Below are positions 1 through 12,049 of a stretch of DNA of 64,000 nucleotides, piece by piece; position 1 is the stretch's first letter; each line of letters opens with the position of its first letter. Under the pieces are notes generated by a model. It searched no databases. It saw nothing but the letters and a program-made list of their open reading frames with translations, and was not told the origin of the DNA. Made by a program: the position numbers and the translations under genes. Source of the DNA: Astropecten irregularis (taxonomy: Eukaryota; Echinodermata; Asteroidea; Paxillosida; Astropectinidae); assembly GCA_963971285.1 (NCBI GenBank), contig OZ020251.1, forward strand, positions 496,001-560,000. The letters are read 5' to 3'.

Positions 1-3000
1 TCCATTGAAAATAATAACAAAATACTCACAAGTTTCTGAGGCAATCGGAAATGAGAAGGCAGATTTCAAAGATCGTGTTTAAAATATAGAGTAGGACAGC
101 GCGCTGCCATAATACACATACAGTGTAAACCGGTATTGCATGATATGTAAAACATTACAGATTTCGTTATGCAGGGCGAATTCAGGCTCAATAATTCAGA
201 TATATGATCAAGACTGAAAATAAAAAGACACGTGTAATTTTGTTTTTCGTGAGTTTGACCCAGAAATGAGCAGGCAGATTTCAAAGATCGTGTTCAAGAT
301 ATAGGATTCGACAGCGGGCTGCCATATATAATACACATACAGTGTGAACCGGTATTGCATGATATGTAAAACATTACAGATTTCGCTATGGAGGGCAAAA
401 TCAGGCTCAAAAATTCAGATATATGATCTAGACTGAAAATACAAAGACACGTGTAATTTTGTTTTTCCTGAGTTTGACCCAGAAATGAGCAGAAAGATTT
501 CAAAGATCGTGTTCAAAATATAGGATTGGACAGCGAGCTGTCATATATAATACACATACAGTGTAGAAGGTCATAACATGATTTGTAAAACATTACAGAT
601 TTCGGTATGCAGGGCGAATTCAGGCTAAAAATTCAGATATATGATCTAGACTGAAAATAAAAAGACAGGTGTAATTTTGTTTTTCCTGAGTTTGACCCAG
701 AAATGAGCAGGCATATTTCAAAGATCGTGTTCAAAATATAGGATTGGACAGCGGGCTGCCATATATAATACACATACAGTGTAAACCGGTATTGCATGAT
801 ATGTAAAACATTACAGATTTCGATATGCAGGGCGAATTCAGGCTCAAAAATTCAGATATATGATCTAGACTGAAAATAAAAAGACACGTGTAATTTTGTC
901 TTTCCTGAGTTTGACCCAGAAATGAACCGGCAGATTTCAAAGATCGTGTTCAAAATATAGGATTGGACAGCGGGCTGCCATATATAATACACATACAGTG
1001 TAAACCGGTATTCCATGATATGTAAATCTTTACAGATTTGAATATGCAGGGCGAATTCAGGCTCAAAAATTCAGATATATGATCTAGACTGAAAATAAAA
1101 AGACACGTGTAATTTTGCTTTTCCTGAGTTTGACCCAGAAATTAGCAGGCAGATTTCAAAGATCGTGTTCATAATAAAGAATTAGACTACGCACTGCCAT
1201 ATATAATACACATACAGTGTAAACCGGTATTGCGTGATATGTAAAACATTACAGATTTCGCTTTCAAGGGCGACTTCGGGTTCAAAAATTCAGATATATG
1301 ATCTACACTGAAAATCAAAAGACACGTGTTATTTTGTTTTTCCTGAATTTGCCCCAGAAATGAGCAGGCAGATTTCAAAGAAATCGTAACGCGCTTTAGC
1401 CATGATCCCGTGTACAAAACATATTTCGAAGGCTGGGAACATGAACATATGCTACTGACTATGCCAGACGACTGGCTCATGCCACGCTTATAGGCAAGCC
1501 CGTAGAACCTGCGTGGACAACAAATGAATGTGACATGAAATGGTCTTTGATTATGTTTGTCATAGTCAGCAAGATACGGTCTAGTTCCCACCTTCGTGCA
1601 TATGTTTGTGCAAGGGACAATTTCTAAAGCGCATGGGGATTTTTTTTTTTTAGTGCACGAAGGTGCACACCACTAAATAATTTCCCACATCGACTCCCAT
1701 GCAAAATGTTCCATTGAAAATAATAACAAAATACTCACAAGTTTCTGAGGCAATCGGAAATGAGAAGGCAGATTTCAAAGATCGTGTTTAAAATATAGAA
1801 TAGGAAAGCGCGCTGCCATATATAATACACATACAGTGTAAACCGGTATTGCATGATATGTAAAAAAAATTACAGATTTCGCTATGCAGGACGAATTCAG
1901 GCTCAAAAATTCAGATATATGATCAAGACTGAAAATAAAAAGACACGTGTAATTTTGTTTTTCGTGAGTTTGACCCAGAAATGAGCAGGCAGATTTCAAA
2001 GATCGTGTTCAAGATATAGGATTCGACAGCGGGCTGCCATATATAATACACATACAGTGTGAACCGGTATTGCATGATATGTAAAACATTACAGATTTCG
2101 CTATGGAGGGCAAAATCAGGCTCAAAAATTCAGATATATGATCTAGACTGAAAATACAAAGACACGTGTAATTTTGTTTTTCCTGAGTTTGACCCAGAAA
2201 TGAGCAGAAAGATTTCAAAGATCGTGTTCAAAATATAGGATTGGACAGCGAGCTGTCATATATAATACACATACAGTGTAGAAGGTCATAACATGATTTG
2301 TAAAACATTACAGATTTCGGTATGCAGGGCGAATTCAGGCTAAAAATTCAGATATATGATCTAGACTGAAAATAAAAAGACAGGTGTAATTTTGTTTTTC
2401 CTGAGTTTGACCCAGAAATGAGCAGGCATATTTCAAAGATCGTGTTCAAAATATAGGATTGGACAGCGGGCTGCCATATATAATACACATACAGTGTAAA
2501 CCGGTATTGCATGATATGTAAAACATTACAGATTTCGATATGCAGGGCGAATTCAGGCTCAAAAATTCAGATATATGATCTAGACTGAAAATAAAAAGAC
2601 ACGTGTAATTTTGTCTTTCCTGAGTTTGACCCAGAAATGAACCGGCAGATTTCAAAGATCGTGTTCAAAATATAGGATTGGACAGCGGGCTGCCATATAT
2701 AATACACATACAGTGTAAACCGGTATTCCATGATATGTAAATCTTTACAGATTTGAATATGCAGGGCGAATTCAGGCTCAAAAATTCAGATATATGATCT
2801 AGACTGAAAATAAAAAGACACGTGTAATTTTGCTTTTCCTGAGTTTGACCCAGAAATTAGCAGGCAGATTTCAAAGATCGTGTTCATAATAAAGAATTAG
2901 ACTACGCACTGCCATATATAATACACATACAGTGTAAACCGGTATTGCGTGATATGTAAAACATTACAGATTTCGCTTTCAAGGGCGACTTCGGGTTCAA

Positions 3001-4108
3001 AAATTCAGATATATGATCTACACTGAAAATCAAAAGACACGTGTTATTTTGTTTTTCCTGAATTTGCCCCAGAAATGAGCAGGCAGATTTCAAAGAAATC
3101 GTAACGCGCTTTAGCCATGATCCCGTGTACAAAACATATTTCGAAGGCTGGGAACATGAACATATGCTACTGACTATGCCAGACGACTGGCTCATGCCAC
3201 GCTTATAGGCAAGCCCGTAGAACCTGCGTGGACAACAAATGAATGTGACATGAAATGGTCTTTGATTATGTTTGTCATAGTCAGCAAGATACGGTCTAGT
3301 TCCCACCTTCGTGCATATGTTTGTGCAAGGGACAATTTCTAAAGCGCATGGGGATTTTTTTTTTTTAGTGCACGAAGGTGCACACCACTAAATAATTTCC
3401 CACATCGACTCCCATGCAAAATGTTCCATTGAAAATAATAACAAAATACTCACAAGTTTCTGAGGCAATCGGAAATGAGAAGGCAGATTTCAAAGATCGT
3501 GTTTAAAATATAGAATAGGAAAGCGCGCTGCCATATATAATACACATACAGTGTAAACCGGTATTGCATGATATGTAAAAAAAATTACAGATTTCGCTAT
3601 GCAGGACGAATTCAGGCTCAAAAATTCAGATATATGATCTAGACTGAAAATAAAAAGACACGTGTAATTTGTTTTTCTGAGTTTGACCCAGAAATGAGCA
3701 GGCAGATTTCAAAGATCGTGTTCAAAATAAAAAAAATAGACTGCGTGCTGCCATATATAATACAAATACAGTGTTGAACGTCATAACATGATATATAAAT
3801 CATTGCAGATTTCGCTTTGCAGGGCAACTTCAGGTTCAACAATTCAGATATATGATCTACACTGAAAATATAAAGACACGTGTTATTTTGTTTTTCCTGA
3901 ATTTACCCCAGAAATGAGCAGGCAGATTTCAAAGAATTCGTAACGCGCTTAAGCCATGATCCCGTGTACAAAACATATTACGAAGGCTGGGAACATGACC
4001 ATATGCTACTGACTATGCCAGACGACTGGCTCATGCCACGCTTATAGGCAAGCCCGTAGAACCTGCGTGGACAAAAAATAAATGTGACATGAAATGGTCT
4101 TTGATTAT
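1..4108. repeat. Satellite block A, composite tandem units with spacer
   Basis: Tandem ~220-bp monomers of the same family as the big array at 29.5-59.4 kb. Recurring landmarks are GCAGATTTCAAAGATCGTG, CATATATAATACACATACAG, ACAGATTTCGCTATGCAGG and AAGACACGTG. Six or so monomers plus a non-satellite spacer form a unit that repeats: the word TCCATTGAAAATAATAAC occurs at 1, 1710 and 3425. Most internal landmarks of units 1 and 2 are offset by exactly 1715 bp; the first monomer of unit 1 has small deletions. Unit 3 is shorter and is interrupted at 4109 by a LINE. The open frames of about 70 codons on the minus strand start with TTG rather than ATG and are not taken as genes. Confidence 0.95.
1381..1765. 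repeat. Non-satellite spacer of block A, copy 1
   Basis: About 385 bp between satellite monomers, unrelated by eye to the monomer. It recurs near 3090-3480 and, split by the LINE, at 3933-4108 plus 5615-5825. It contains a 12-bp inverted repeat, CACCTTCGTGCA near 1590 and TGCACGAAGGTG near 1653, separated by about 50 bp that include a T-run. Boundaries are approximate. A minus-strand frame of 134 codons crosses this spacer into a monomer but begins at GTG and resembles nothing I recognise. Such a spacer could be the remains of a mobile element that carries the satellite, but no element end is proven. Confidence 0.7.
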
Positions 4109-5614
4109 AATAATAATAAATAACAAATTTATGCTTGTATAGCGCATTATATAAATCTCTATGCGCTTAACAGTCAATAATAATTTACAGATTCAATATG
4201 CTTTACAAAGTAACAAAAATGAAATGTACTAAACAAAATAATGCAAACTAAATTTCAAGAACTACATGCTAAAATCAGCACAGCACAAGATGTGCAAAAC
4301 CAAAATCATTGTGAAAACAAATACGTTTTAAGTTTATTGCCAAATGTGGAGATTGATATGGAGTTTCGAAGGCTAAGGGGGAGACTATTCCAAAGGGTTG
4401 GGGCAAGGACAGTGAAGGATCTTTTACCATAGAAATTTGTTTTGTAACGAGGGGTTTCCAGAAGGAGTTGATTTTTGGAGCGTAATGAGCGGGATGGCGT
4501 GTATGGTTTGATCAACTGACTCAGATACTCAGGTGCTTTACCGTTTAGAGAATTGAACGTGAGAACTAAAATTTTATACCGAATTCTTTTATCAATAGAA
4601 AGCCAGTGTAATGTTTTCAAAATTGGGGTAATGGGTGATCTGTACGAAGATCCTTCAACCATCCTTGCTGCAGTGTTTTGAATTCTTTGTAGCTTTTGTA
4701 TTTCCTTTGTGGGTAGGTCTTTTAAAAGAGAGTTGCATGTATCTAGGCGGGATATGACTAAGGAATGAACCAGTTTTTGAGTATTTGATTTGTCGAGATA
4801 TTTGCAATTTGTCCAATTTGCCGAAGAGCTGCCATGGCTGATGAGCATACTTTTTTAATATGTGATTTCATTGTTAACTCTTTGTCCATAATTACCCCCA
4901 GGTTTCGTGCATTTTCTGATGGATTTATCTGCGCGTCTCCTACAGTAAGAGTGATTTGTATATCAGCCATTGGTCGAAATTTGGAAGAAAAGTGTATGAC
5001 CTCTGTTTTTGCGTCATTTAATTTTAGATGATTTGATGAAGCCCAAATTTTGATATCGCGTATGCATGCATTCAATTTGCAAATTGTATCACCCATGCTC
5101 ACTGGTTCATTCCTATCGAAGAAAGCATAGATCTGCGTATCGTCAGCATATAGCATCCCATCTAGATGATGCGCGTCAATGATATCTTGGACTGGTGCCG
5201 TATACAATGTGAAAGCAACCGGTCCCATCACAGATCCTTGCGGAACTCCACATTCATCTAATACTATGTCTGAGTATGAATTCTCAATCTTGACAACATG
5301 ATCTCGGTGATGGAAATATGAACGAAACCATTTTAGAACATTGCCTTCGATACCAAAACGGTTTTGTAATTGTTCAAGAAGAATTGAGTGGCTGATAGTG
5401 TCAAACGCCGCACTAAAATCTAACAAAACAAGAATGCCATCTTTCTGTTGGTCGAGAGCAGACAAAATATCACTCTCTACCCGAAGCAATGATGTCTCGA
5501 CACTATGAAACTGTCTATATGCCGACTGTGTGCGGGGATACAAATTATTTGTAATGAGGTACTGTTGAACCTGTGCGACAGCTGCTTTCTCGATAATCTT
5601 ACTGATATAATTGA
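4109..5614 (-). mobile_element. 5'-truncated CR1/L2-type non-LTR retrotransposon
   Basis: A 1506-bp insertion in a block A spacer, flanked by GATTAT at 4103-4108 and 5615-5620. The uninterrupted site is present near 1555 and 3264 (TTTGATTATGTTTGTCATAG), so both ends are known closely. The coding strand is minus. Sequence begins at the start of the reverse transcriptase domain and ends in an AT-rich 3' tail with an AAT-type microsatellite (4109-4120 on the plus strand). The endonuclease domain is absent, as expected for a 5'-truncated LINE copy. Assignment to the CR1/L2 group rests on the RT and the C-terminal extension and is by recognition only. Confidence 0.88.
4306..5614 (-). pseudogene. 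LINE reverse transcriptase, truncated and frameshifted
   Basis: The open frame runs from the 5' junction to about 4758. It shows RT blocks in order: an ISKIIEKA-type start, LLDFSAAFDTISHSILL (first catalytic Asp), GVPQGSVMGP, then MLYADDTQIY with the catalytic DD, and KLNDAKTEV. The reading continues in another frame from about 4848 to 4306 with the typical post-RT C-terminal region (SRLDTCNSLL, RIQNTAARM, LHWLSI, FTVLAPTLWNSLP). The switch falls at an A-run (plus strand CAGTTTTTGA, 4771-4780), where a 1-nt length change breaks the protein. Apurinic endonuclease and ORF1 are missing. The product would reverse-transcribe LINE RNA at a nick in full-length relatives; this copy is dead by truncation and frameshift. 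Confidence 0.9.
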
Positions 5615-7176
5615 GATTATGTTTGTCATAGTCAGCAAGTTACGGTCTAGTTCCCACCTTCGTGCATATGTTTGTGCAAGGAACAATTTCTAAAGCACAT
5701 GGGGATTTTTTTTTTAGTGCACGAAGGTGCACACCACTAAATAATTTCCCATATCGACTCCAATGCAAAATGTTCCATTGAAAATAATAACAAAATACTC
5801 ACAAGTTTCTGAGGCAATCAGAAATGAGCAGGCGGATTTCAAAGATCGTGTTTAAAATATAGAATAGGACAGCGCGCTGCCATATATAATACACATACAG
5901 TGTAAACCGGTATTGCATGATATGCAAAACATTACAGATTTCGAAATGCAGGGCGAATTCAGGCTCAAAAAATCAGATAAATGATCTACACTGAAAATAA
6001 AAAGACACTTGTAATGTTGTTTTCCTGAGTTTCACAAAGAAATGCAGATTTCAAAGATCGTGTTCAAAATATAGGATTGGACAGCGGGGTGCCATATATA
6101 ATACACATACAGTGTAGAACGTCATAATATGATATATAAATCATAGCAGATTTCGCTATGCAGGGCGACTTCAGGTTCAAAAATTCAGATATATGATCTA
6201 CACTGAAAATAAAAAGACACGCGTAATTTAGTTTTTCCTGAGTTTGACCCAGAAAAGAGCAGGCAGATTTCAAAGATCGTGTTCAAAATATAGGATTGGA
6301 CAGCGGGCTGCCATATATAATACACATACAGTGTAAACTGGTATTGCATGATATGTAAAACATTACAGATTTCGCTATGCAGGGCGACTTCAGGTTCAAA
6401 AATTCAGATATATGATCTACACTGAAAATAAAAACCACGTGTAATTTTGTTTTTCCTGAGTTTGCCCCAAAAATTAGCAGGCAGATTTCAAAGATCGTGT
6501 TCAAAATATAGGATTGGACAGCGCGCTGTCATTTATAATACACATACAGTGTAGAACGTCATAACATGATATATAAATCATTGCAGATTTCGCTATGCAG
6601 GGCGACTTCAGGTTCGAAAATTCAGATATATGATCTAGACTGAAAATAAAAAGACACGTGTAATTTTGTTTTTCCTGAATTTGCCCCAGAAATGAACAGG
6701 CCGATTTCAAAGATCGTGTTCAAAATAAAGAATTAGACTACGTACTGCCATATATAATACAAATACAGTGTAAACCGGTATTGCATGATATGTAAAACAT
6801 TACAGATTTCGCTATGCAGGGCGACTTCAGGTTCAAAAATTCAGATATATGATCTACACTGAAAATAAAAAGACACGTGTAATTTTGCTTTTCCTGAATT
6901 TGCCCCAAAAATGAGCAGGCAGATTTCAAAGATCGTGTTCAAATTATAGGATTGGACAGCGCGCTGTCATATATAATACACATACAGTGTAGAACGTCAT
7001 AACATGATATATAAATCATTGCAGGTTTCGCTATGCAGGGCGACTTCAGGTTCAAAAATTCGGATATATGATCTCGACTGAAAATAAAAAGGCACGTGTA
7101 ATTTTGTTTTTCCTGAGTTTGACCCAGAAATGAGCAGGCAGATTTCAAAGATCGTGTTCAAAATATAGGATTTGAC
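5615..7176. repeat. Satellite block A, continuation to its right edge
   Basis: After the LINE the spacer resumes, the word TCCATTGAAAATAATAAC recurs at 5774, and about six monomers follow. The last recognisable monomer stops near 7176 after AAATATAGGATTTGACATCG, where unrelated sequence begins. Individual monomers differ more from one another here than in the large array, as is usual near array edges. Confidence 0.9.
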
Positions 7177-8370
7177 ATCGCATGTAAAGAGATACGATGC
7201 AGCAATCATCGCATACTACACTAAGTGGGCCCATTTCAGGTTTACAATCACATGTAAACGGTCACATTTTGAGCAGAAACTAGGGTATGAGTTGGCTGTT
7301 ATTCTCGTCTTCGGCCATCTATCCGAGCATCCGTAAAAAAGTCGCATCTTCGTTACCGGTTTTATTCCATAATTTCCCTCATCAAAGCCCTGCCCTGTTT
7401 CCACAAATCTAACCTTCCTCATAATGTAGATGACGCCATGTGAACGTATGTAATAGGTAGGCCTAGGTCTGCGTTGTTATTGACTTAAAAGTAACCCTTA
7501 CCTTTATGGAGGAATACTGCCGCTCGATTGGACTCGGGTCTCCACAGTGGGGAGTCCAATGTCACCACCTCAACCAGGTTTTATCGCTGCCAAGGACTCG
7601 CAGATGTATCGAGTTTCCGTATAGTTTCTCCCCCTACACACAGCCAACCAGACACAGTTATTTCATTTCAGACCGGTCCGATACGGCGGCCACAGCCATA
7701 GTAGTCAAAATTAATGTTCTTAGCCTGCGGTGGATGTATCGCTGGTCAGCATTCCATAATCTTGTTACCTAAGTCAGAAAAAAGGGCAAGACCTATACAC
7801 CATATCCTACACCTATGCAACCTTAAACTACATTTTGTATACTACGTACCGCTTATCGAGTTAGTCAATTGCAAAAATTTTAAGCACGTCATGAATTTCC
7901 ACCTGACTGACCACCGTGAATAGCGCATATACGACCAGGGAAATGCGCCTCGCCAGTCTGTGCTTGTGGAAGGAATAATTATTGTAAATAGTTTCTTTAT
8001 TCTCTCGGTCGGACATCCTGGCTTTTTGGGACACTGAACAATGCTTGAGAGTGTGGCTGGAGTGAAAACAGCTACTGGAGGAGGCTAATGATCTCTGCGA
8101 GAATAACGAAGATTCCTCCAACGGGGAAGATGCAGACTGACTGACATGACTGGGGTTAAAGGGAGCTATAGGATTTGCAAGGCCTCCAAAAACAAAATGG
8201 ACTCAACAGTTCGTAAACAGTGCAAACAATCACCATGGGAAATCTTGGTTCACCAGCTAGATGCTGCGTTTTTCAAGGAAATAAAGATTCAGTGTCTTTT
8301 CCAAAGGTCGTTCGTCCGAACGATTTTTGGAACAAACATAAAGGACACCCTCACTTGAGTTGTTTTAGTT
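7177..8370. other. Unassigned sequence, no gene recognised
   Basis: No coding signature seen on either strand; open frames are short and dissimilar to anything I know. Around 7361-7420 a segment (ATAATTTCCCTCA...CCTGCCCT) resembles one at 20691-20745, so part of this stretch is an interspersed repeat. Confidence 0.5.
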
Positions 8371-8374
8371 ATCC

Positions 8375-8669
8375 CCTTTCACTCAAGCTATGAAGATGGT
8401 GCTGGTAGAAACATACCGTTAAAATATACCACCTGATCTGCTGTATTTATCCATAAATTAGTAAAGCAAAGACCGAAAAAAACATTTGATCTCGGGGTAA
8501 AATCAAAACCATTCTTTATGTCTTATAACAAACATTGATTCGGGTTTTCGCTATTTTCTCGTGACTAAGATGTCCGATTGAGCTCAGGTTTATTATTTCA
8601 TGTATGTTTGATCAGACAGAGTATGAGTGCTGTCCTGTGACCTTTACCAATAATGTGTTGTACCTTTAA
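8375..8669 (+). mobile_element. TTAA-type MITE, 5' end degraded
   Basis: Resembles the copy at 14783-15130 along its length: TATGAAGATGGT, then GATCTCGGGGTAAAATCAAAACC, then GTTTATTATTTCAT. It ends in TACCTTTAA at 8661-8669. The 5' inverted end is not recognisable. Confidence 0.6.
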
Positions 8670-8884
8670 TAAAGTTTACCACACAACCTTTGTTCTTTTC
8701 TTTTGTTCCGCCTCTGTAAATTGTTATTCTTTTCCCCGTCCTTGACACAGTCAACAGGATGAACACTTAGTGTAACATTGAAATGAGAATTTCCAGGGGA
8801 AAAAAATGTCATCTTAATGCACAAGTTGTGTCTTGGTTATCTTGTAAGCTCTACGTAAACTTGATTAGAAATACTGGATTCTAA

Positions 8885-9104
8885 AGGCCTTTTCACAAGA
8901 TGCTAAAAAAACTCTCAACCATTGAGAATTTCTCTTATGGATCTGAACCTCGGTCAAAATCTCTGAAGGATTCACCAGGGACGTCGGTCACGTGTCTCAA
9001 GCATTGGTGTCTTTTCAGACTTCACTTTTGTAAGATTTCACAACCATGAGATAATTTCTCAATGGTTGGGAATTTTTTTTTAGCGTTGTATGAAAAGGCC
9101 TCCC
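8885..9104. mobile_element. MITE-like foldback element
   Basis: Imperfect inverted ends of about 46 bp. The left begins AAGGCCTTTTCACA and ends CAACCATTGAGAA; the right begins TTCTCAATGGTTG and ends TATGAAAAGGCCT. Both arms also share a GCTAAAAAAA-type stretch. There is no coding capacity. A clear target-site duplication was not found, so the superfamily is unassigned. Confidence 0.7.
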
Positions 9105-9280
9105 TTTAATTTCTTAATCTTTAAGATGATGATGGTCTTCATTTTTGTGTAAGCTGTCTTCAATGCCTTTGTACATGTTGCTTACTCGCTTGCACTTGTT
9201 CTTCCACTGCAATAGCATGTAAACAATAAAAATAATAATAAGTATTGTTTTGTATAGTGCAATTTCTGCCAAATGTACAA

Positions 9281-9655
9281 TTAAAGGTAATATCATATCA
9301 AACTTTGGTTTTATCAAAGAAATACAGATTCATGGGCAAAAATATCAAGGAAGATACAGTAACAGTCATCTGTGAAAAATTCTGTCCCATACGGTGCACA
9401 CTTTTTGAGAAAACAGTGAAAAACGGCCACAGAATTTCTTTAGTCTTTTCTCTTTTATTTTTGATATTTTAAAAGATCAAACGGATTGTCGGTCGTTGTT
9501 TGACTACTGTCTGGATAAATACACAATTTCAGGCGGAAACATTTTAACGGTAGGTTTCTACCAGCATCATCGTCATACCCTGAAAATTATACATGTACGT
9601 AAATCTGTGAAAATTTCTGTTTTGATCTCTTACCAAAGTATGATACTACCTTTAA
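9281..9655 (-). mobile_element. TTAA-flanked MITE, copy in inverse orientation
   Basis: Begins TTAAAGGTAATATCATA and ends TATGATACTACCTTTAA, so it has inverted ends next to TTAA on both sides. The interior (AAATACAGATTCATG, then TTTTTGAGAAAACAGTGAAA) is the reverse complement of the copy at 19629-19993. TTAA flanks are the hallmark of piggyBac-like insertion, but the ends do not otherwise look like a named family. Confidence 0.75.
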
Positions 9656-10781
9656 CTTTCTATTGAAAACGGCAATAAAACATTTTACAAAGAAAACATC
9701 AGATCATGTTAGACGGCACAAAAACTTCGGTATCTTCCACTTTTTAACCTTTTTATTAAAATAATCCGAAACATTTTGTTATTCTTACAGAATGGTCATT
9801 ACTTGAACAAATACTGATTTCTTAAGAAAAGCAATAAATATTCTTAGACATTCACTAGGTACAGGCAAAAAAAAAAAAAACACTCTCTGATAAAAAATAA
9901 ATGGCCAATAATATTGAAATGACAACTGCTAACAAAGTATATCTCCTAAATGCTCAAGCTACAATTTCTGTCTGGGCAAAAAATTACCTGTAAAAAATGC
10001 ACAAGTATACCGCTCCATGTTAGGACACTGAAATGGCTATAAATAATGACAACCCGATCGAGAATTGCTCAAGTAGGGTTTGAAAGTTCCAGCACAAGCC
10101 AAAGGAGAATATAAACTAAACAAAAATACTTGCTAAACAACGATTGAAATGATTACAACATGTGGACTGGTGCCAAAATATCAAATCAAGCCCAAAATTA
10201 AAGAAACAAAAGAAACAAAAACAAAAATGAAGAAAGTATATTGTCAGGGAACTTTCTCGAAAATATCTGGCCATCATATCCTGTCTTATTCAAACTATCA
10301 GCCTTTGGACAACAACAAGTGAAGTTTTAATTTTACAAAACCATGGCATTTATTTTTTTTTTTGAGAATAAAGACACAAAAAGACAAAAAAAGATTACAT
10401 GTGGACTGTGAATTACATAAAATCAAATGATGTCACGAATGGCTTGGGTCAGGAACTATTTCCATACATACTTTTTGCACTGATTATCAAGCATGGACTA
10501 CAAAAAGTGATCAACAAAATTCATCGACAATGACTTGAGCCCTTTTTGGTGCCATTTAGTTAGTGTCCATACCTCATCTTTGAGTGCCCATCATCCACAC
10601 ATTTCTGTGTTTACTGTTAAGCAGCATAGTGACACGAAACTTGATCGTTCCTAAAAATCTTGTGCTTTTATCTTTAAGAAACTCTACTCAACTGGCCCTA
10701 GAATCTCGTAAGAGGAGCTGCGAGTAAGGAAAGTAAGCCGGGGCCGGGCTGGGGTCTGGGGGTGGAGATAGGTCACATTTA
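9656..10781. other. AT-rich sequence 3' of the ABCF2-like locus
   Basis: No gene recognised. Low-complexity A/T runs occur near 9868 and 10352. Relative to the minus-strand ABCF2-like locus this would be 3' UTR or downstream DNA. A-rich words near 10350 and 9750 could serve as AATAAA-type signals on the minus strand, but nothing singles one out. Confidence 0.4.
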
Positions 10782-11000
10782 TCACCTTCCTGGGATCTCT
10801 TTTTTGCCGTTTTTGGTGGACGCCGCCTTAATTGGCCCCTTGTTTTTGCCCTTGCCGGAGTTGCCCGTCTTGGCCGCCTCTTTTTTGCTGGCTTTCTCCT
10901 CTTTCAGGATGGCTTTCTTCAAGGCCTCCTTGTAGGAGACGATGTCCTCCATCCACTTGGTGACCGTCTGCTTCTCGCAGACCCATATCTCCTTAGCGTC
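10782..11000 (-). pseudogene. ABCF2-like exon 9, C terminus and stop
   Basis: Acceptor CTACTGCCTGCAG|GAC; TGA at 10784-10782. It reads [32 protein letters not shown], then a Lys/Ala-rich tail ending [10 protein letters not shown]. The first part matches the end of ABCF2 ([15 protein letters not shown]). The basic tail diverges. The frame is open throughout. Confidence 0.9.
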
Positions 11001-11061
11001 CTGCAGGCAGTAGAAAAGAAGTAGTTTTTTCTTTCATTAAAAAGTGAACAAGGAAAAACTT

Positions 11062-11325
11062 GACTGGAACGGGATTTGAACCAGTGACCATTGGAATACA
11101 GAAAAGTGGAAACCTACGATAATGAACACATCGGGATAAACAGAAATTATTCATTAAAGTGGTCGTTTGTTATAGTGAACAATGTTCAGCAGGCCTATAC
11201 TGTCCATTGTGCACAAAATTTGGGAGTCAAGGATGACGTTCGGTATAGCCAAATGTTCGGTAAAGCTGTGTTCATTATAGCGGCATTCCACTGTACCGGC
11301 GCTGTACCAAATGAGCTATCCAGCC
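11062..11325 (-). other. tRNA-like sequence split by a MITE
   Basis: On the minus strand it begins GGCTGGA, then an A-box-like TAGCTCATTTGG. After an interruption it ends with GGTTCAAATCC (B-box-like) and TCCAGTC. The first and last seven bases can pair as an acceptor stem. Without the inserted 195 bp plus one TA it is about 67 nt, slightly short for a tRNA, and its anticodon arm is poor. It is more likely a tRNA-derived SINE head or tRNA pseudogene than a working gene. Confidence 0.55.
11099..11293. mobile_element. MITE with TA duplication inside the tRNA-like sequence
   Basis: Flanked by TA at 11097-11098 and 11294-11295. The ends are imperfect inverted repeats: CAGAAAAGTGGAAACC with GATAATGAACACA on the left, and TGTTCATTATAGC with GCATTCCACTG on the right. 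TA target and CAGTGGAA-type ends suggest a Tc1/mariner or pogo-related non-autonomous element. No coding capacity. Confidence 0.7.
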
Positions 11326-12049
11326 TTATGTTGGTGGTGTTCCCAATAGTCAATTATCTTTGTTTGTTTGGCAGTCAGAAGCCATGAAACCATTCAAAAT
11401 CGCTTCATGTATATCCCAATGATCATTTAAGATATGCGCAGCATTATACCAATCCTGCAACCTGAGAAACAGTAGGCCTACATGGGAGATCACTCAAAAC
11501 GGATGCGGCTTTTGAATCAATTGATTAGTTCTTTCTTAGCTAGATTCATTCCACTGCGCTGATGTACATTGTACAGGCCAATGGGCCTTATACACGGTGC
11601 ATCCATCCTGCATTCGAAGCAGTGCAAACAAATCGAGCTTCAATTCAAAATAGTCTGATACCTGTTTTCTTTTTGGAATTGGTGTTATCTTTTTCAATGG
11701 GTATACAAGAAAGGTGACAAAATGGAAGTGTCATGAATAAGTCCTACTAAAAAAACTAGGACTAATGACACTGTGTTTGTACTATTGTATAAACTTAGTA
11801 TGCACTGCTTAAGTAATGGGCTGAAAACATTGAGCTGCAATATGAAGTTTGAAACATAAGGATTCTATGCTAATGTCAATAAAAAAAGTTTTAACAGTCA
11901 AACAGTGCTACCATGGCGATGGAATGAGAAATTGCAACAAAGTTTGACATTGAATCATGTAAAAACAAAGTATCCAGCGCCAATGTCAAACCAAGCAATC
12001 AAACTCTGTTGCCATGGCGATAGAATATGAAGTTGCAACATGAAGTTTG

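Noticed and set aside
1187-1591. 134-codon minus-strand frame, present twice
   Set aside because: Starts at GTG and runs from the spacer into a satellite monomer; the second copy is the tandem duplicate. No domain recognised.
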